Shown here: positions 42,453-51,489 of the stretch, piece after piece
Position numbering within the stretch: the stretch's first letter is position 1
How the letters are laid out: every line of letters starts with the position of its first letter
Source of the DNA: an uncultured cyanobacterium
GTDB lineage: Bacteria > Cyanobacteriota > Vampirovibrionia > Gastranaerophilales > Gastranaerophilaceae
Assembly: GCA_902495705.1 (NCBI GenBank)
Contig: CABUXT010000002.1
Location: forward strand, 62,001-126,000
Reading direction: 5' to 3'
DNA: 64,000 bases
The notes under the pieces: model-generated
What the model was told of the DNA's origin: nothing
The model's database searches: none
Seen by the model: the letters and a program-made list of their open reading frames with translations, nothing else
Program-made: the position numbers and the translations under genes

Positions 42453-43457
42453 TTATAATTTTTCAGCAACCATCAATGTAGTTTCAGCTAATCTTGTAGA
42501 ATAACCACATTCGTTATCATACCAAGAAATAACTTTAACCATGTTGTCGCCCATAACTCTTGTTAATAATGAGTCAACAGTTGAAGATTGGTGAGAACCG
42601 ATGTAGTCAGTTGAAACTAATGGTTCATCTGAGTAGCACAATACGTGACCATCAGCAGCTTCTTTCAAAGCAGCGTTTACTTCTTCAACAGTAACTTTCT
42701 TTTCAGTTTCAAATACAACGTCAACCAATGAAACGTCTGGAGTAGGAACTCTCATAGCGAAACCATCTAATTTTCCTTTCAGTTCAGGAAGAACTAATGC
42801 AACAGCTTTAGCTGCACCTGTTTTTGTAGGAACGATGTTCAAAGCGCCAGCTCTAGCTCTACGAGGGTCTTTGTGACCAGCATCCAAGATTCTTTGGTCG
42901 CCAGTGTATGAGTGAACTGTTGTCATCAAACCTTTAACGATACCGAATTTTTCGTTGATAGCTTTTGCAACTGGAGCTAAGCAGTTAGTTGTACAAGAAG
43001 CCATTGAAATAACGTTGTGTTTAGCTGGGTCATATTCTTTTTCGTTTACACCCAAAACGATTGTTTTGTCTTCGTTAGAAGCAGGAGCTGAGATGATAAC
43101 TTTTTTAGCACCAGCATCGATGTGAGCGTGAGCTTTAGTTGCATCTGTGAAGAAACCAGTTGATTCAACAACAACTTCAACACCTAAATCTTTCCAAGGC
43201 AATTGAGATGGGTCTTTTTCAGCGAAGAATTTGATTTTTTTACCGTTTACGATAATACCTTCTTCATAAGCTTCAACAGTACCATCGAATTTACCCATAA
43301 CTGAATCATATTTGAAGATTCTAGCAGCATCTTCAGGTTTTAGACCTGGGTCGTTGATTGCTACATAATTAATTTTGTCGAAAATACCTTCTTTGATAGC
43401 GGCTCTTAAAGTGTTACGGCCGATTCTACCAAAACCGTTAATTGCTACGTTTACCAT
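42453..43457 (-). CDS. gapA: Glyceraldehyde-3-phosphate dehydrogenase
   Basis: 334 residues, normal length. Glycolytic oxidation of glyceraldehyde-3-phosphate. The NAD-binding N-terminus is VAINGFGRIGRNTLRAA with Asp36 in AINDPGL, the acidic residue favouring NAD over NADP. Catalytic Cys155 is in SMASCTTNCLAP; MRVPTPDVSLVD and SWYDNECGYSTRLAETT follow. Codon use is strongly biased, so it is probably highly expressed. GAAGGAG precedes the ATG. Confidence 0.98.
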   Translation of the reverse strand: MVNVAINGFGRIGRNTLRAAIKEGIFDKINYVAINDPGLKPEDAARIFKYDSVMGKFDGTVEAYEEGIIVNGKKIKFFAEKDPSQLPWKDLGVEVVVESTGFFTDATKAHAHIDAGAKKVIISAPASNEDKTIVLGVNEKEYDPAKHNVISMASCTTNCLAPVAKAINEKFGIVKGLMTTVHSYTGDQRILDAGHKDPRRARAGALNIVPTKTGAAKAVALVLPELKGKLDGFAMRVPTPDVSLVDVVFETEKKVTVEEVNAALKEAADGHVLCYSDEPLVSTDYIGSHQSSTVDSLLTRVMGDNMVKVISWYDNECGYSTRLAETTLMVAEKL

Positions 43458-43495
43458 AAGTTTTTACTCCTTCTTTATGTGTAACATTTTCTACT

Positions 43496-43525
43496 ACTAT
43501 AACATGTCGATGTTAGCATTAACAA
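43496..43525 (-). promoter_or_regulatory. Putative gapA promoter
   Basis: On the minus strand, TTGTTA (43520-43525) and TATAGT (43496-43501) are separated by 18 bases, about 40 bases upstream of the ATG. Confidence 0.45.
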
Positions 43526-43661
43526 AAAAACTAATCAAGTATCATAGCCAATCGAATAATTAAGAAATAGTTAAGGTTTGTAAAATAAATTAAAAAAATA
43601 GCAAATTATACCATTCAGGGATTTTATATCGGAAACAAGCAAAAAAGGCAGGTATAACAAA

Positions 43662-44216
43662 ATGACACTAAAACTTACTGGAATTACCCCTAATGGGAAC
43701 AAAGTTTATCAAGCTGTAGAAAACGGAGTTCGCACAATTTTAACAAAAACGGCTGACGAACAACCGCTGCAAAGAATCCAAATAAGAAAAGCACATGATG
43801 GTTTCAAAGGTTCATTTGTAGATGTCAAAAACCTTGAAACAGGTATCACACATTCTCTTGGCGATGTCACTGATTTAGAATCCGACAAACTTTATAGAAC
43901 AATTACCAAAAGTACAACTGATGCAAAAGGGAATAAAAAAGAAATTTCAATAACAAGAAGTGCAGCAGGTGATAGTTTTGAAGTTTGCCACATGCAAAGC
44001 AGACCTAATGGTGAAGAATTTTGCCACATCCAAAACCAAACAAAAACACCAAATGGTCTTCATTCAGTTGAAGAGTTTGATACAATGGGCTGGACAAAAC
44101 AAAACGGCGAAGAAATTTTCGGTCACTACCAAAAAGACACAATGCAAGAAAATGGCAACACCTTTGTGCAAATCACAGGCGATATTAACGAAATTCCAAA
44201 CATTAAAGAATTATAA
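43662..44216 (+). CDS. Hypothetical soluble protein
   Basis: 184 residues, no recognised family. It has no signal peptide or membrane segment. The sequence is rich in Thr, Lys, Asn and alternating patterns typical of beta structure (GITPNGNKVYQAVENGVRTI, then ITRSAAGDSFEVCHMQ). A phrase of type 'NG-x-x-F/V' recurs four or five times, so a small beta-barrel or repeated hairpins are possible. The ribosome site is AAAAAAGGCAGG, somewhat distant. A terminator follows. Confidence 0.6.
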   Translation: MTLKLTGITPNGNKVYQAVENGVRTILTKTADEQPLQRIQIRKAHDGFKGSFVDVKNLETGITHSLGDVTDLESDKLYRTITKSTTDAKGNKKEISITRSAAGDSFEVCHMQSRPNGEEFCHIQNQTKTPNGLHSVEEFDTMGWTKQNGEEIFGHYQKDTMQENGNTFVQITGDINEIPNIKEL

Positions 44217-44231
44217 TTAATATATAAATAG

Positions 44232-44266
44232 AAAAAGCGGACATCTAACAGCTGTTCGCTTTTTTA
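44232..44266 (+). terminator. Intrinsic terminator after the hypothetical gene
   Basis: AAAAAGCGGACA pairs with TGTTCGCTTTTTT, 15 bases after the stop. Confidence 0.75.
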
Positions 44267-44542
44267 TTGCAAAATTTTGAATTTAAAAATTTAGTATTAA
44301 AAAATTGGGCAAAAAAAAACCCTTTCTTTAAGAAAGAGTTTGGAATCTTTTTCAATTCCTCGTGTGTAGAAGGTTAGTGTGTAGTAGGTAGTGTATAATT
44401 TATGTCTCGTGTTTATTTAATCTTTTTTATTGCTTGCTTATCGCTTACATATTAATAAAGTATTTCAGGAGTATATAATTGCCATATACGTTTTATTTTG
44501 TTACAAAAGTTAATATATTATTAGCAGGAATAATAAAATCAC

Positions 44543-44608
44543 GTCATTACGAGGAAAGTTTACTTGCAAATGTTGTATTGGTATTGACGGAGTGACGTGG
44601 TAATCCAC
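44543..44608. repeat. Family C element
   Basis: CGTCATTACGAGGAAAG ... GGAGTGACGTGGTAATCCAC, almost the same as 17236-17302 at its ends, with a different centre. The preceding 270 bases (44267-44542) are AT-rich and hold no recognised gene; a CTTTCTTTAAGAAAG palindrome is at 44320-44335. Confidence 0.75.
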
Positions 44609-44623
44609 AACACACAGGTCAAA

Positions 44624-44815
44624 ATCCGACAATAGCCAAAAGTGAACAATCAAACAAAACGAGTAAACAACAAAAGCCGAATTTGTTTGAGGAACGAAGT
44701 GACTAGTTATTCGGCTATGATTCGAGTTTTTAGTTTGATGTGAAAGTTGGCGTGTCGGTGGTTTTGCGGTGCTTTTGCCACCAAAAGCACCCCTGCACGG
44801 AGTGCATGAAAAAGA
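44624..44815. repeat. Family E element, copy 3
   Basis: Same orientation as copy 1: ATCCGACAATAGCC through CACGGAGTGCATGAAAAA. The internal palindromes are preserved, including GGTGCTTTTGCCACCAAAAGCACC-type pairing. Confidence 0.8.
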
Positions 44816-44819
44816 TTAG

Positions 44820-45073
44820 AAGAACCCTCACCCTAGCCCTCTCCCTAGGAGAGGGTAAAAGTATATAATCACAAGACTTTGCCCCAATTGCCAATCTAGG
44901 CTCCTCGTAATGACATATTTTTATTATTGTCATTCTGAAAGGATTAAAAATCAAGGAGCATAGCGACGTAGATTTTATCCTATTCAGAATCTATCAATGC
45001 TGATTTAAAAATTGAGCATCGCGACCAGTTTTTAATCAAATGGATAGACCCTGAATCAAGTTCAGGGTGACGT
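44820..45073. repeat. Family B, C and A pieces
   Basis: A short family B palindrome (CCCTCACCCTAGCCCTCTCC..GGAGAGGG, 44824-44857), the right end of a family C element (44900-44916, CTCCTCGTAATGACA) and an inverted family A element (44928-45071: TGTCATTCTGAA ... TTCAGGGTGACG). No gene. Confidence 0.7.
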
Positions 45074-45127
45074 AAAAATTTAACAAATTTAGCAAATATT
45101 ACTATTGATAAAATCTGATTATTGACC

Positions 45128-45367
45128 CTACTCTTCAATTTTCTCAAACTTCAAATCATAACCCAAGACTTTAGCAAAAAACTTCATTTCATCATACTTG
45201 ATGGAATTTCGAGCAAGCTTTTGAGAAATTCCAAAAACTGTATACTTTTTGCCTGACTGTTCACTCGCAAGCCTTGCAAATTCAGTAATAGTCAATTTCT
45301 CTTTTATAAGCAAAATTCTAAAGTCTTCATTCACACTCATAAATAAATTATATATTTTCTGAAACAT
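45128..45367 (-). CDS. Small LLM/XRE-like DNA-binding protein
   Basis: 79 residues; an internal Met at 45338-45340 (MSVNEDFRILL) is an equally likely start and gives 70 residues. The pattern FRILLIKEKLTITEFARLAS, then KKYTVFGISQKLARNSI and EMKFFAKVLGYDLKFE fits a compact helix-turn-helix of the type that resembles short XRE proteins. It is cytoplasmic and probably a regulator. No ribosome site decides the start. It is divergent from the broken prepilin. Confidence 0.6.
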   Translation of the reverse strand: MFQKIYNLFMSVNEDFRILLIKEKLTITEFARLASEQSGKKYTVFGISQKLARNSIKYDEMKFFAKVLGYDLKFEKIEE

Positions 45368-45463
45368 ATTGACATCTTTTGATTTATATGAAAGTATTCT
45401 TATTAAATATTTATGAATTGCAATTTATTTTTAGTAATATTACTTTACAAATAGGAGAATTGT

Positions 45464-46115
45464 ATGTGCAAAAATAAAAGGTTTGCGCTATAGAGCTCAA
45501 CTAAAAAAAGCTCTTTCTTCAATGAACCAAGCTGTAAAAATGAATGTCGCACACCATGATTATAATTGGAATGATGCAAGCGTAGAATGTGACAACAAAA
45601 CTTCAGGACAAAATCCAGCTGAAGTAGCATCAAAATGCGCAATTATGATGGGCAACATGACCGGAATTACAGCTTATGGCAGATTGCAAAACATTATTGA
45701 CGGAAGGACGCAACAAGCTTATTACCAAGGAATAACAAGTGCAGGAGACGAACCCAATTTTATAGATTCTTACTTTGCCTCATTTTCACTTGCAGATGGA
45801 ACAATTGTAGCATTTCACTATGGAATACCTGATGGTAATGTCAATAAACCAAGTAATGGTTTTTGCACAAGAAAAAACAGTACAAAAGTTGACGCTGATT
45901 TCGTAAACGAACACCAAATGTGTATAGGATTCATTGATGTTAATGGAACAACTTTGCCAAATAAAGAAATAAATTGTGACGACGGCGACCGTTTCAGTGA
46001 AAATTGCATTGTTTCTACAAAAAATCTAACAGATATTTACCCAATAATCTTGTTAGATGACCACGTTGAACCTGCAACTGCAGCAGCACAATTTGTATTT
46101 TCCACTACAAAATAA
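45464..46115 (+). pseudogene. Broken prepilin gene: signal and pilin helix deleted, frame shifted
   Basis: An AGGAG site and ATG at 45464 open a frame MCKNKRFAL that stops at once (TAG at 45491). The rest of the protein is readable in another frame to 46115 (RYRAQLKKALSSMNQAVKMN .. GFIDVNGTTLPNKEINC .. VEPATAAAQFV) and is clearly the subfamily of 8832 and 15772. What is missing is the FTLAEVLITLG signal, the whole hydrophobic helix and a few residues after it. The downstream part is otherwise intact and has no further stop. A TTG at 45483 could start a leaderless product, but with no usable ribosome site. Confidence 0.8.
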
Positions 46116-46160
46116 CCATATTTTATGTACATTTACCCCCATTTGTAGTAGAATAAGGGT

Positions 46161-47228
46161 ATGGAAAAGAAATGTTTATTTAGCGGAAAAAGTGTGAAAA
46201 TCGGTCCTGATTCAGGATACGATAATTATATTATGGCTATTGAATCAAGCTGTGATGAAACGGCTTGCGCAATCGTAAAAAACGGTCGCGAAGTAATTTC
46301 AAATATCGTCGCATCTCAGATTAAAACTCACGAAAAATTCGGAGGGGTTATTCCTGAAATTGCAGCACGTGAGCACTTGGATTCAATAAATATCGTTGTT
46401 CAAGAGGCTTTTGAACAATCAGGAATGAAACCTGAGCAAATCACTGCATTTGCAGGAACCGTTGGTCCCGGATTGGTTGGTTGCCTGCTTGTTGGTTTAA
46501 ACGCAACAAAAACCTTGGCACTTGTTCATGACAAGCCATTTATCGGTGTAAACCATCTAAACGCACACCTTTGCGCTAATTATCTTGATACAGATTTAAA
46601 ACCGCCATTTATGGCACTTTTAGTCAGCGGTGGGCACACTCAAATCATTGATGTTGAATCTTATTCAAAACAAACGATTTTAGGGGAAACCATAGATGAT
46701 GCCGTAGGTGAGGCTTATGACAAAGTTGCAAGGCTTATCGGTTTACCATATCCGGGAGGTCCAAGACTTGATAAACTTGCTCAACAAGGCAATCCACACG
46801 CTTATGAACTACCAGAAGGAAAAGTTGATGGTTACAATTTCAGTTTTAGCGGACTAAAAACTGCAGTTTTGAGATTGGTTAAAAATCTAAAAAAAGAATA
46901 CTGCACAGAAGAAAATCAAGAATTACCTGAAAATGTTGTAAAAGACATTTGTGCAAGTTTTCAAGAAGATGTTTCATCTACTTTAGTTAAAAAGCTTAGA
47001 AAAGCCGCTAACCAAAGAGGTTACAAACAAATCGTAATCGCCGGTGGGGTTGCCGCAAATTCTGAAATCCGCAAAAAAGTTTTCGATTTAGAAAAAGAAG
47101 GTTTCAGAGTAAACGCGCCTGCAATGAAATATTGTACGGATAATGCCTCTATGGTAGCATCTTGCGCTTATTTTAACACTAACACTTTTGATGATGTTGA
47201 TGTTGAAGTATTTTCTCGAGTAAAATAG
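46161..47228 (+). CDS. tsaD: tRNA N6-threonylcarbamoyladenosine transferase subunit TsaD
   Basis: 355 residues; an internal Met (46233, MAIESSCDETACAIV) matches the usual N-terminus, so the first 24 residues may be an extension or a wrong start. TsaD transfers the threonylcarbamoyl group to A37 of ANN-decoding tRNAs. Motifs are GGVIPEIAAREHL, GTVGPGLVGCLLVGL, the metal-binding HLNAHL, ALLVSGGHTQI, GEAYDKVARLIGLPYPGG and VIAGGVAANSEIR. The tsaB, tsaC and tsaE partners are not in the window. Confidence 0.95.
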   Translation: MEKKCLFSGKSVKIGPDSGYDNYIMAIESSCDETACAIVKNGREVISNIVASQIKTHEKFGGVIPEIAAREHLDSINIVVQEAFEQSGMKPEQITAFAGTVGPGLVGCLLVGLNATKTLALVHDKPFIGVNHLNAHLCANYLDTDLKPPFMALLVSGGHTQIIDVESYSKQTILGETIDDAVGEAYDKVARLIGLPYPGGPRLDKLAQQGNPHAYELPEGKVDGYNFSFSGLKTAVLRLVKNLKKEYCTEENQELPENVVKDICASFQEDVSSTLVKKLRKAANQRGYKQIVIAGGVAANSEIRKKVFDLEKEGFRVNAPAMKYCTDNASMVASCAYFNTNTFDDVDVEVFSRVK

Positions 47229-47258
47229 TTAGCAAAAATTTTTATTTACGAACTTATT

Positions 47259-47609
47259 ATGTTTATGCAAATAAGCAATAATACCTACACTCCGAATTTT
47301 AAAGGAGTTTTCGTAAAATATAATAGTTTTGACGAGATTAACACCGTTGCACGCATGCTAAAATACAACGGCTACACCAGACTTGGTTACAAAGATTGCT
47401 ATGTCCCAAACGGCAAACATTTTTATATGCAAGAAAAAGCTCGCAAGTTAAGAAAAATTGGTCTAAAGGGTTTTGAAAATGAATTTGGCGTGTTGAATTT
47501 TCCTTGGTTAAAGCAGGCATGTTTTATTGCGCCGCATAAAATTGAGCCTGACATGTGCAAAATGATTCAACGAATTTTGCCTGATGCGAAACTTGATATG
47601 TTTGCGTAA
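47259..47609 (+). CDS. Hypothetical small protein
   Basis: 116 residues (Met3 is an alternative start). Begins MQISNNTYTPNFKGVFVKY, has no signal peptide or membrane segment, and is basic. Two phrases, FDEINTVARMLKYNGY and IEPDMCKMIQRILPDAKLDM, look like amphipathic helices bracketing a beta region. No family recognised. It follows tsaD by 30 bases and may share its transcript. Confidence 0.6.
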   Translation: MFMQISNNTYTPNFKGVFVKYNSFDEINTVARMLKYNGYTRLGYKDCYVPNGKHFYMQEKARKLRKIGLKGFENEFGVLNFPWLKQACFIAPHKIEPDMCKMIQRILPDAKLDMFA

Positions 47610-47639
47610 ATGAGCTTTTGTCAGCAAAATTTTGATGTC

Positions 47640-47915
47640 ATACTGAAAGGATTTACAGGTGGGCTGGTGAGCCCACCCTACAGACTTGCGGGGGATTACT
47701 ACGTCGCGTTGTTAAGTCTATTATTTTATTTGTAAAATATCGCTCCTCGTAATGACATGACTCTTTTATTATGTCATTCTGAAAGCTTAGAAAATTTGTA
47801 TGAGCTCTGCGAATACATAATTTTCTTGCTATTCAGAATCTATCAATGTTGATTAACATCTAAACCATATATCACCTGTGATAAAGTAGGGTGGGCTCAC
47901 TAGCCCACCTTAAAC
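47640..47915. repeat. Family F, C and A repeats between two convergent genes
   Basis: A GGTGGGCTGGTGAGCCCACC hairpin (family F, 47659-47678), an inverted family C element (47690-47755), an inverted family A half (47778-47845) and a second family F hairpin GGTGGGCTCACTAGCCCACC (47890-47909). No gene in this 360-base gap. Confidence 0.7.
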
Positions 47916-47920
47916 AAAAA

Positions 47921-47950
47921 ACCAGAGTCGATAAAATTATCGACTCTGGT
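47921..47950 (-). terminator. Intrinsic terminator of the phosphorylase gene
   Basis: A perfect 14-bp stem ACCAGAGTCGATAA / TTATCGACTCTGGT with loop AA. The minus strand continues with TTTTTGTTT. It is 22 bases past the stop. Confidence 0.85.
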
Positions 47951-47972
47951 TCAATTTTTGATTTTTATTCAA

Positions 47973-49667
47973 CTACTTAATGTTTGAGAATGTCCAAGCA
48001 TCAAATGTAGGAGCTTCTGTAATCTTCATTTCTTGCTTATCTTCACCAGTACATTCATCATCATGAGCGATTGGTTTGTACAATCTGTTGTAGTATTCAA
48101 TAACCATACGGTCTGAATTGAAGTAAGCCTCAGATGTTCTGATAGCTTGACGCATCAATCTTGCCCATTCCATTTTGTTATCGTAGTATGTTGGAATGAT
48201 TTGGTCTTCAATAATGCTCATTAAGCACTTGTGGTCTTTCCAATGTCTTTCTTCCCAAGACATTTCATCATTGATTTCAGGGTATTCAATAGCATAACCG
48301 TTGATACCTGAGAAAGTACCTTCAACAGTCCAACCATCAAAGATTGACAAGTGGATTGCACCGTTAGCGTTAGCTGACATACCTGAAGTACCTGATGCCT
48401 CAAATGGTCTCAATGGAGTGTTCAACCATACATCAGTACCACGTTTCAACATGCCTGACAATTGAAGTTCATATCCCGGAAGAACAACAACATTTTTCAA
48501 TGAGTGAGAACGATTCAACAATTTGTTGAACATTTCTTTACCCATAACATCATCAGGGTGGAATTTACCGGCAAAGATAATTTGAACTTTGTTTTCATCT
48601 AACAATTTGCCGATTCTGTCTTTATCCATCAAGATTAACCAAGCACGTTTGTAATCAGCAAATCTTCTTGCCCAAGTGATTGTCAACACATCAGGGTCAA
48701 ATCTCTTACCTGCAACGTTTGCAATATATTTGAACAATTCTGATTTCATTTCACGTTTTACATCTAACAATTTTTGAGGGTCATTTTGAGCCTCTTTAAC
48801 TCTCTTATCTTGCCAGTATTGAAGATTTACAGCGTTAGTGATAGCTCTGATTGGGCATCTGCCATCAACCCATTCCCACATCTTGTTAGCTACAAGACCG
48901 TGTAATTGAGATACTGCATTTGCAATTCTTGACATTCTCAATGCAGCAACTGTCAATGAGAAGTTTTCTCCACCCAAAGCTACAGCTGTTTCACGAGATG
49001 CACCAGCAAAGAAACCGCCTTCTAACAATGTATCAACCCAGTGAACTTCGTTACCTGCAGCAACAGGTGTGTGAGTTGTAAATACTGTACGTTTTTTAAC
49101 TTCGTTCAAGTCGCCGTTGAATTGTCTCAACAATTCAAAAGCAGCAGGAAGAGCATGACCTTCGTTCATGTGGATTACATCAAAGTTGTAACCAACTTTT
49201 TGAAGGATTCTAACACCTGCAATACCCAAAACTGTTTCTTGAGCAACTCTGATTTTTTCGTTACCGTCATACAATTTGTATGAAATGCTCTTAGCCCAGT
49301 CACTGTTGCCATCAATATCAGTAGTCAACAAGTAAACAGGACAAGTTCCAAACAATTCAGGTTTAACTAAATAAGCTTTAACTTTAACTTTTTCACCAAA
49401 AACCTCAACTTCTGTTTCAGCATTGCAATCAGTTAGAAAATCATAATATTTTCTAATGTATGCAACTTCAACATTTCCTGAATGGTCGATACGTTGGTCA
49501 TAATAACCGTAAGACCATAACATTGTAACCCCAACCATAGGCATTTGCAGGTAACCTGCAGATAACATGTGTGAACCTGCCAAAAATCCTAAACCACCTG
49601 AATAAGTGCTTAGTGATTGGTCCATAGCTATTTCCATAGAAAAATACGCTACATTTGGTAATGCCAT
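47973..49667 (-). CDS. glgP: Alpha-glucan phosphorylase-like protein (GT35, short type) lacking the PLP lysine
   Basis: 564 residues. The short phosphorylase form is recognised by YFSMEIA and STYSGGLGFLAGSHM near the start, HMNEGHA (167-173), TTHTPVAAGNEVHW, TWARRFADYKRAW (331-343) and LNTPLRPFEASGTSGM (415-430). In GT35 enzymes the next residue is the lysine that binds pyridoxal phosphate (GMK or NMK). Here it is Ser431 (codon 48375-48377, minus strand), in GMSANANGAIHLS. If the family mechanism needs that Lys, this protein is inactive or works differently. Codon use is biased, implying strong expression. It would otherwise release glucose-1-phosphate from glycogen. Confidence 0.85.
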   Translation of the reverse strand: MALPNVAYFSMEIAMDQSLSTYSGGLGFLAGSHMLSAGYLQMPMVGVTMLWSYGYYDQRIDHSGNVEVAYIRKYYDFLTDCNAETEVEVFGEKVKVKAYLVKPELFGTCPVYLLTTDIDGNSDWAKSISYKLYDGNEKIRVAQETVLGIAGVRILQKVGYNFDVIHMNEGHALPAAFELLRQFNGDLNEVKKRTVFTTHTPVAAGNEVHWVDTLLEGGFFAGASRETAVALGGENFSLTVAALRMSRIANAVSQLHGLVANKMWEWVDGRCPIRAITNAVNLQYWQDKRVKEAQNDPQKLLDVKREMKSELFKYIANVAGKRFDPDVLTITWARRFADYKRAWLILMDKDRIGKLLDENKVQIIFAGKFHPDDVMGKEMFNKLLNRSHSLKNVVVLPGYELQLSGMLKRGTDVWLNTPLRPFEASGTSGMSANANGAIHLSIFDGWTVEGTFSGINGYAIEYPEINDEMSWEERHWKDHKCLMSIIEDQIIPTYYDNKMEWARLMRQAIRTSEAYFNSDRMVIEYYNRLYKPIAHDDECTGEDKQEMKITEAPTFDAWTFSNIK

Positions 49668-49859
49668 AATTTTTACCTCACTTCTTCTTATAACTTCTAT
49701 ACACTAAATTTTTCATGTACACATTTATATGTGCCCTGACATTGTAACATACAAAAAACAAATTGAACAGTACCCAAGCGATAGGCATAATTTCATACGC
49801 ACGTAAGTTTTTAGGTAGGTTATAAAACTTTACAAAAAAGTCATTCTAACAAATTATAT

Positions 49860-50150
49860 TCGATGTCACCCTGAACTTGTTTCAGGGTCTCCAATATTAC
49901 AAATTTTATATATGACTAATATGTTTTATTTGAGATGCTGAAACAAGTTCAGCATGACTAAAAAACAATGGATAGACCCTGAATCCGTCTTGGATTATTG
50001 GCGGCTTGACCGGCTCAACGCAGCTCTCGCCAAGACGTGCTGGGTTTGCTACGCTCACACGGCGAACTTGCCAAAATCCGCAGTTCAGGGTGACTTAGAA
50101 CTACGTGCTTAATTTGAGATTCCGAAACGAGTTCAGAATGACAATAGCAC
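49860..50150. repeat. Family A cluster with a 100-base loop insert
   Basis: TGTCACCCTGAACTTGTTTCAGGGT (49864-49888), GCTGAAACAAGTTCAGC (49937-49953), then CCCTGAA .. TTCAGGG arms at 49977 and 50085 separated by a module of about 100 bases (CCGTCTTGGATTATTGGCGG ... CAAAATCCGCAG) that also occurs, inverted, at 14436-14532. A closing GATTCCGAAACGAG..hairpin reaches 50143. No gene. Confidence 0.75.
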
Positions 50151-50183
50151 AGACAAGTTTCCTCAGAGAAAAAACTCAATCAC

Positions 50184-51383
50184 CTATTCAAATTTCTTTT
50201 TCTGACCTTTGGTGTCGTAGTATGTTCCATCTTTATTCATCTGTTTAACATCCGGCAATGGTACATAGGTATGCGTTTTTTCATTCCATCTATAGTGCAT
50301 TTTTTTCGATTCGCTATAGTAAACATTGCCATTATATGTTTTTCTCAATCCTAATTTTTTCGCAGCATATTCTTTATTCAAGTAGGCTTTTCCTTCAGAA
50401 TTTCGAGCCTGAATACCTGTTTCATTGCCATCTTTATCTGTAGTTTGAGAAATTATTGAACCGTCAGCGACTTTTGTTTCATATCGCCTTGAACCGTCTT
50501 TGCCAACATATTTTAAGTGTGGAACTTCTTCAAATTCGCCGGTTTCTTCGTTATACGCCATGTGAACTTTTTTCTTTTCATCATAATAGATACCGTCGCC
50601 CCAAGTATTGCGATAACCTGCATCTTTGGCTTTTTTATCTACATTTGAACCTTGGGATTCTTCCGCCTGCGCGCCTGTTGTTTGAGTCGAACCTCCAGTT
50701 TTTGCAGCTGCACCTTTACCGTATTTTGCAGCCCAAGCATCTATTTGTTCTTGCGAATTGTTTTTATTTTCCAATTCACCTTCGAGTTTTACTTCTGCAC
50801 CGACAAGCAAAAATTCAACACCGTTTTTTGCAGTTTTTACTGTGTCAGGGTTATTTTCCTTAAATTTATCTTTTGCCTCTTGGATTTGTTCGGCAGTCGG
50901 ATTTTCTATCCCTTTAGCCTGCAATGAACGCTTGATAATCCCAGTGAAACTTTCATCCATTTGGACAGTATATGTAAATGTTTTATTTTCATCATCAGCA
51001 GGTTTGTCATCTTTTACGACATCAGCAACCGCAACTTTTTCAGTGTCGCTGTTTCCAAGTTCTATGACATGAGAATAGAAGGACTTCAAATCCTCTGCTT
51101 TAACCTTAGAATTTTCATCGGCACCTTTATTCAAATCTGTTGCCAATGCCTCAAACTCTTTATCGGAAATTTCTTTATTACCGTCAGAATCGTATTTTTT
51201 CACATTTGCAAGCATTTGTGCCAACTCTTTTGAATCAAGTTTATCATCTTTGGTTGTGTTGTATTTGTCAAAGATGAGGTTCATAGCCTTGTTATCTTCA
51301 ATAGATTTATCTTTTTTTACTCCGTTTTTGGAAACTTGAGAAAAATCAAAGCTTTTGCCATTAATTTTAAAATCTTCACTCAT
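50184..51383 (-). CDS. EF-hand protein with LysM-like segment and duplicated C-terminal motif
   Basis: 399 residues with no signal peptide. Two EF-hand loops lie in sequence: DKYNTTKDDKLDSKEL (about 39-54) and KYDSDGNKEISDKEFEAL (about 68-85); the second is canonical for calcium binding. Residues about 135-205 (TYTVQMDESFTGIIKRSLQA .. FLLVGAEVKLEG) resemble a LysM-like fold. After a Gln/Thr/Gly linker, two copies of a 50-residue unit follow: GYRNTWGDGIYYDEKKKVHM.. and GLRKTYNGNVYYSESKKMHY.., each with WN/YNE and KDG(S/T). Function unknown; a calcium-responsive, possibly surface-delivered protein is a guess. Confidence 0.7.
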   Translation of the reverse strand: MSEDFKINGKSFDFSQVSKNGVKKDKSIEDNKAMNLIFDKYNTTKDDKLDSKELAQMLANVKKYDSDGNKEISDKEFEALATDLNKGADENSKVKAEDLKSFYSHVIELGNSDTEKVAVADVVKDDKPADDENKTFTYTVQMDESFTGIIKRSLQAKGIENPTAEQIQEAKDKFKENNPDTVKTAKNGVEFLLVGAEVKLEGELENKNNSQEQIDAWAAKYGKGAAAKTGGSTQTTGAQAEESQGSNVDKKAKDAGYRNTWGDGIYYDEKKKVHMAYNEETGEFEEVPHLKYVGKDGSRRYETKVADGSIISQTTDKDGNETGIQARNSEGKAYLNKEYAAKKLGLRKTYNGNVYYSESKKMHYRWNEKTHTYVPLPDVKQMNKDGTYYDTKGQKKKFE

Positions 51384-51489
51384 AAAAAATCCTCAATTAG
51401 CATAAAGCACACATTGCTTACATATTAATTAAGGATTTTTAGTATATAAAATTGATATATTTTTTATTTATTTGTTACATTTGTTTACA

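Noticed and set aside
44267..44542. tRNA or small RNA gene in the AT-rich gap
   Set aside because: No cloverleaf pattern or GTTCRANNC-type T-loop seen; only a short CTTTCTTTAAGAAAG palindrome.
44730..44954. Minus-strand open frame of 74 codons
   Set aside because: Lies wholly within family E, B and C repeats.
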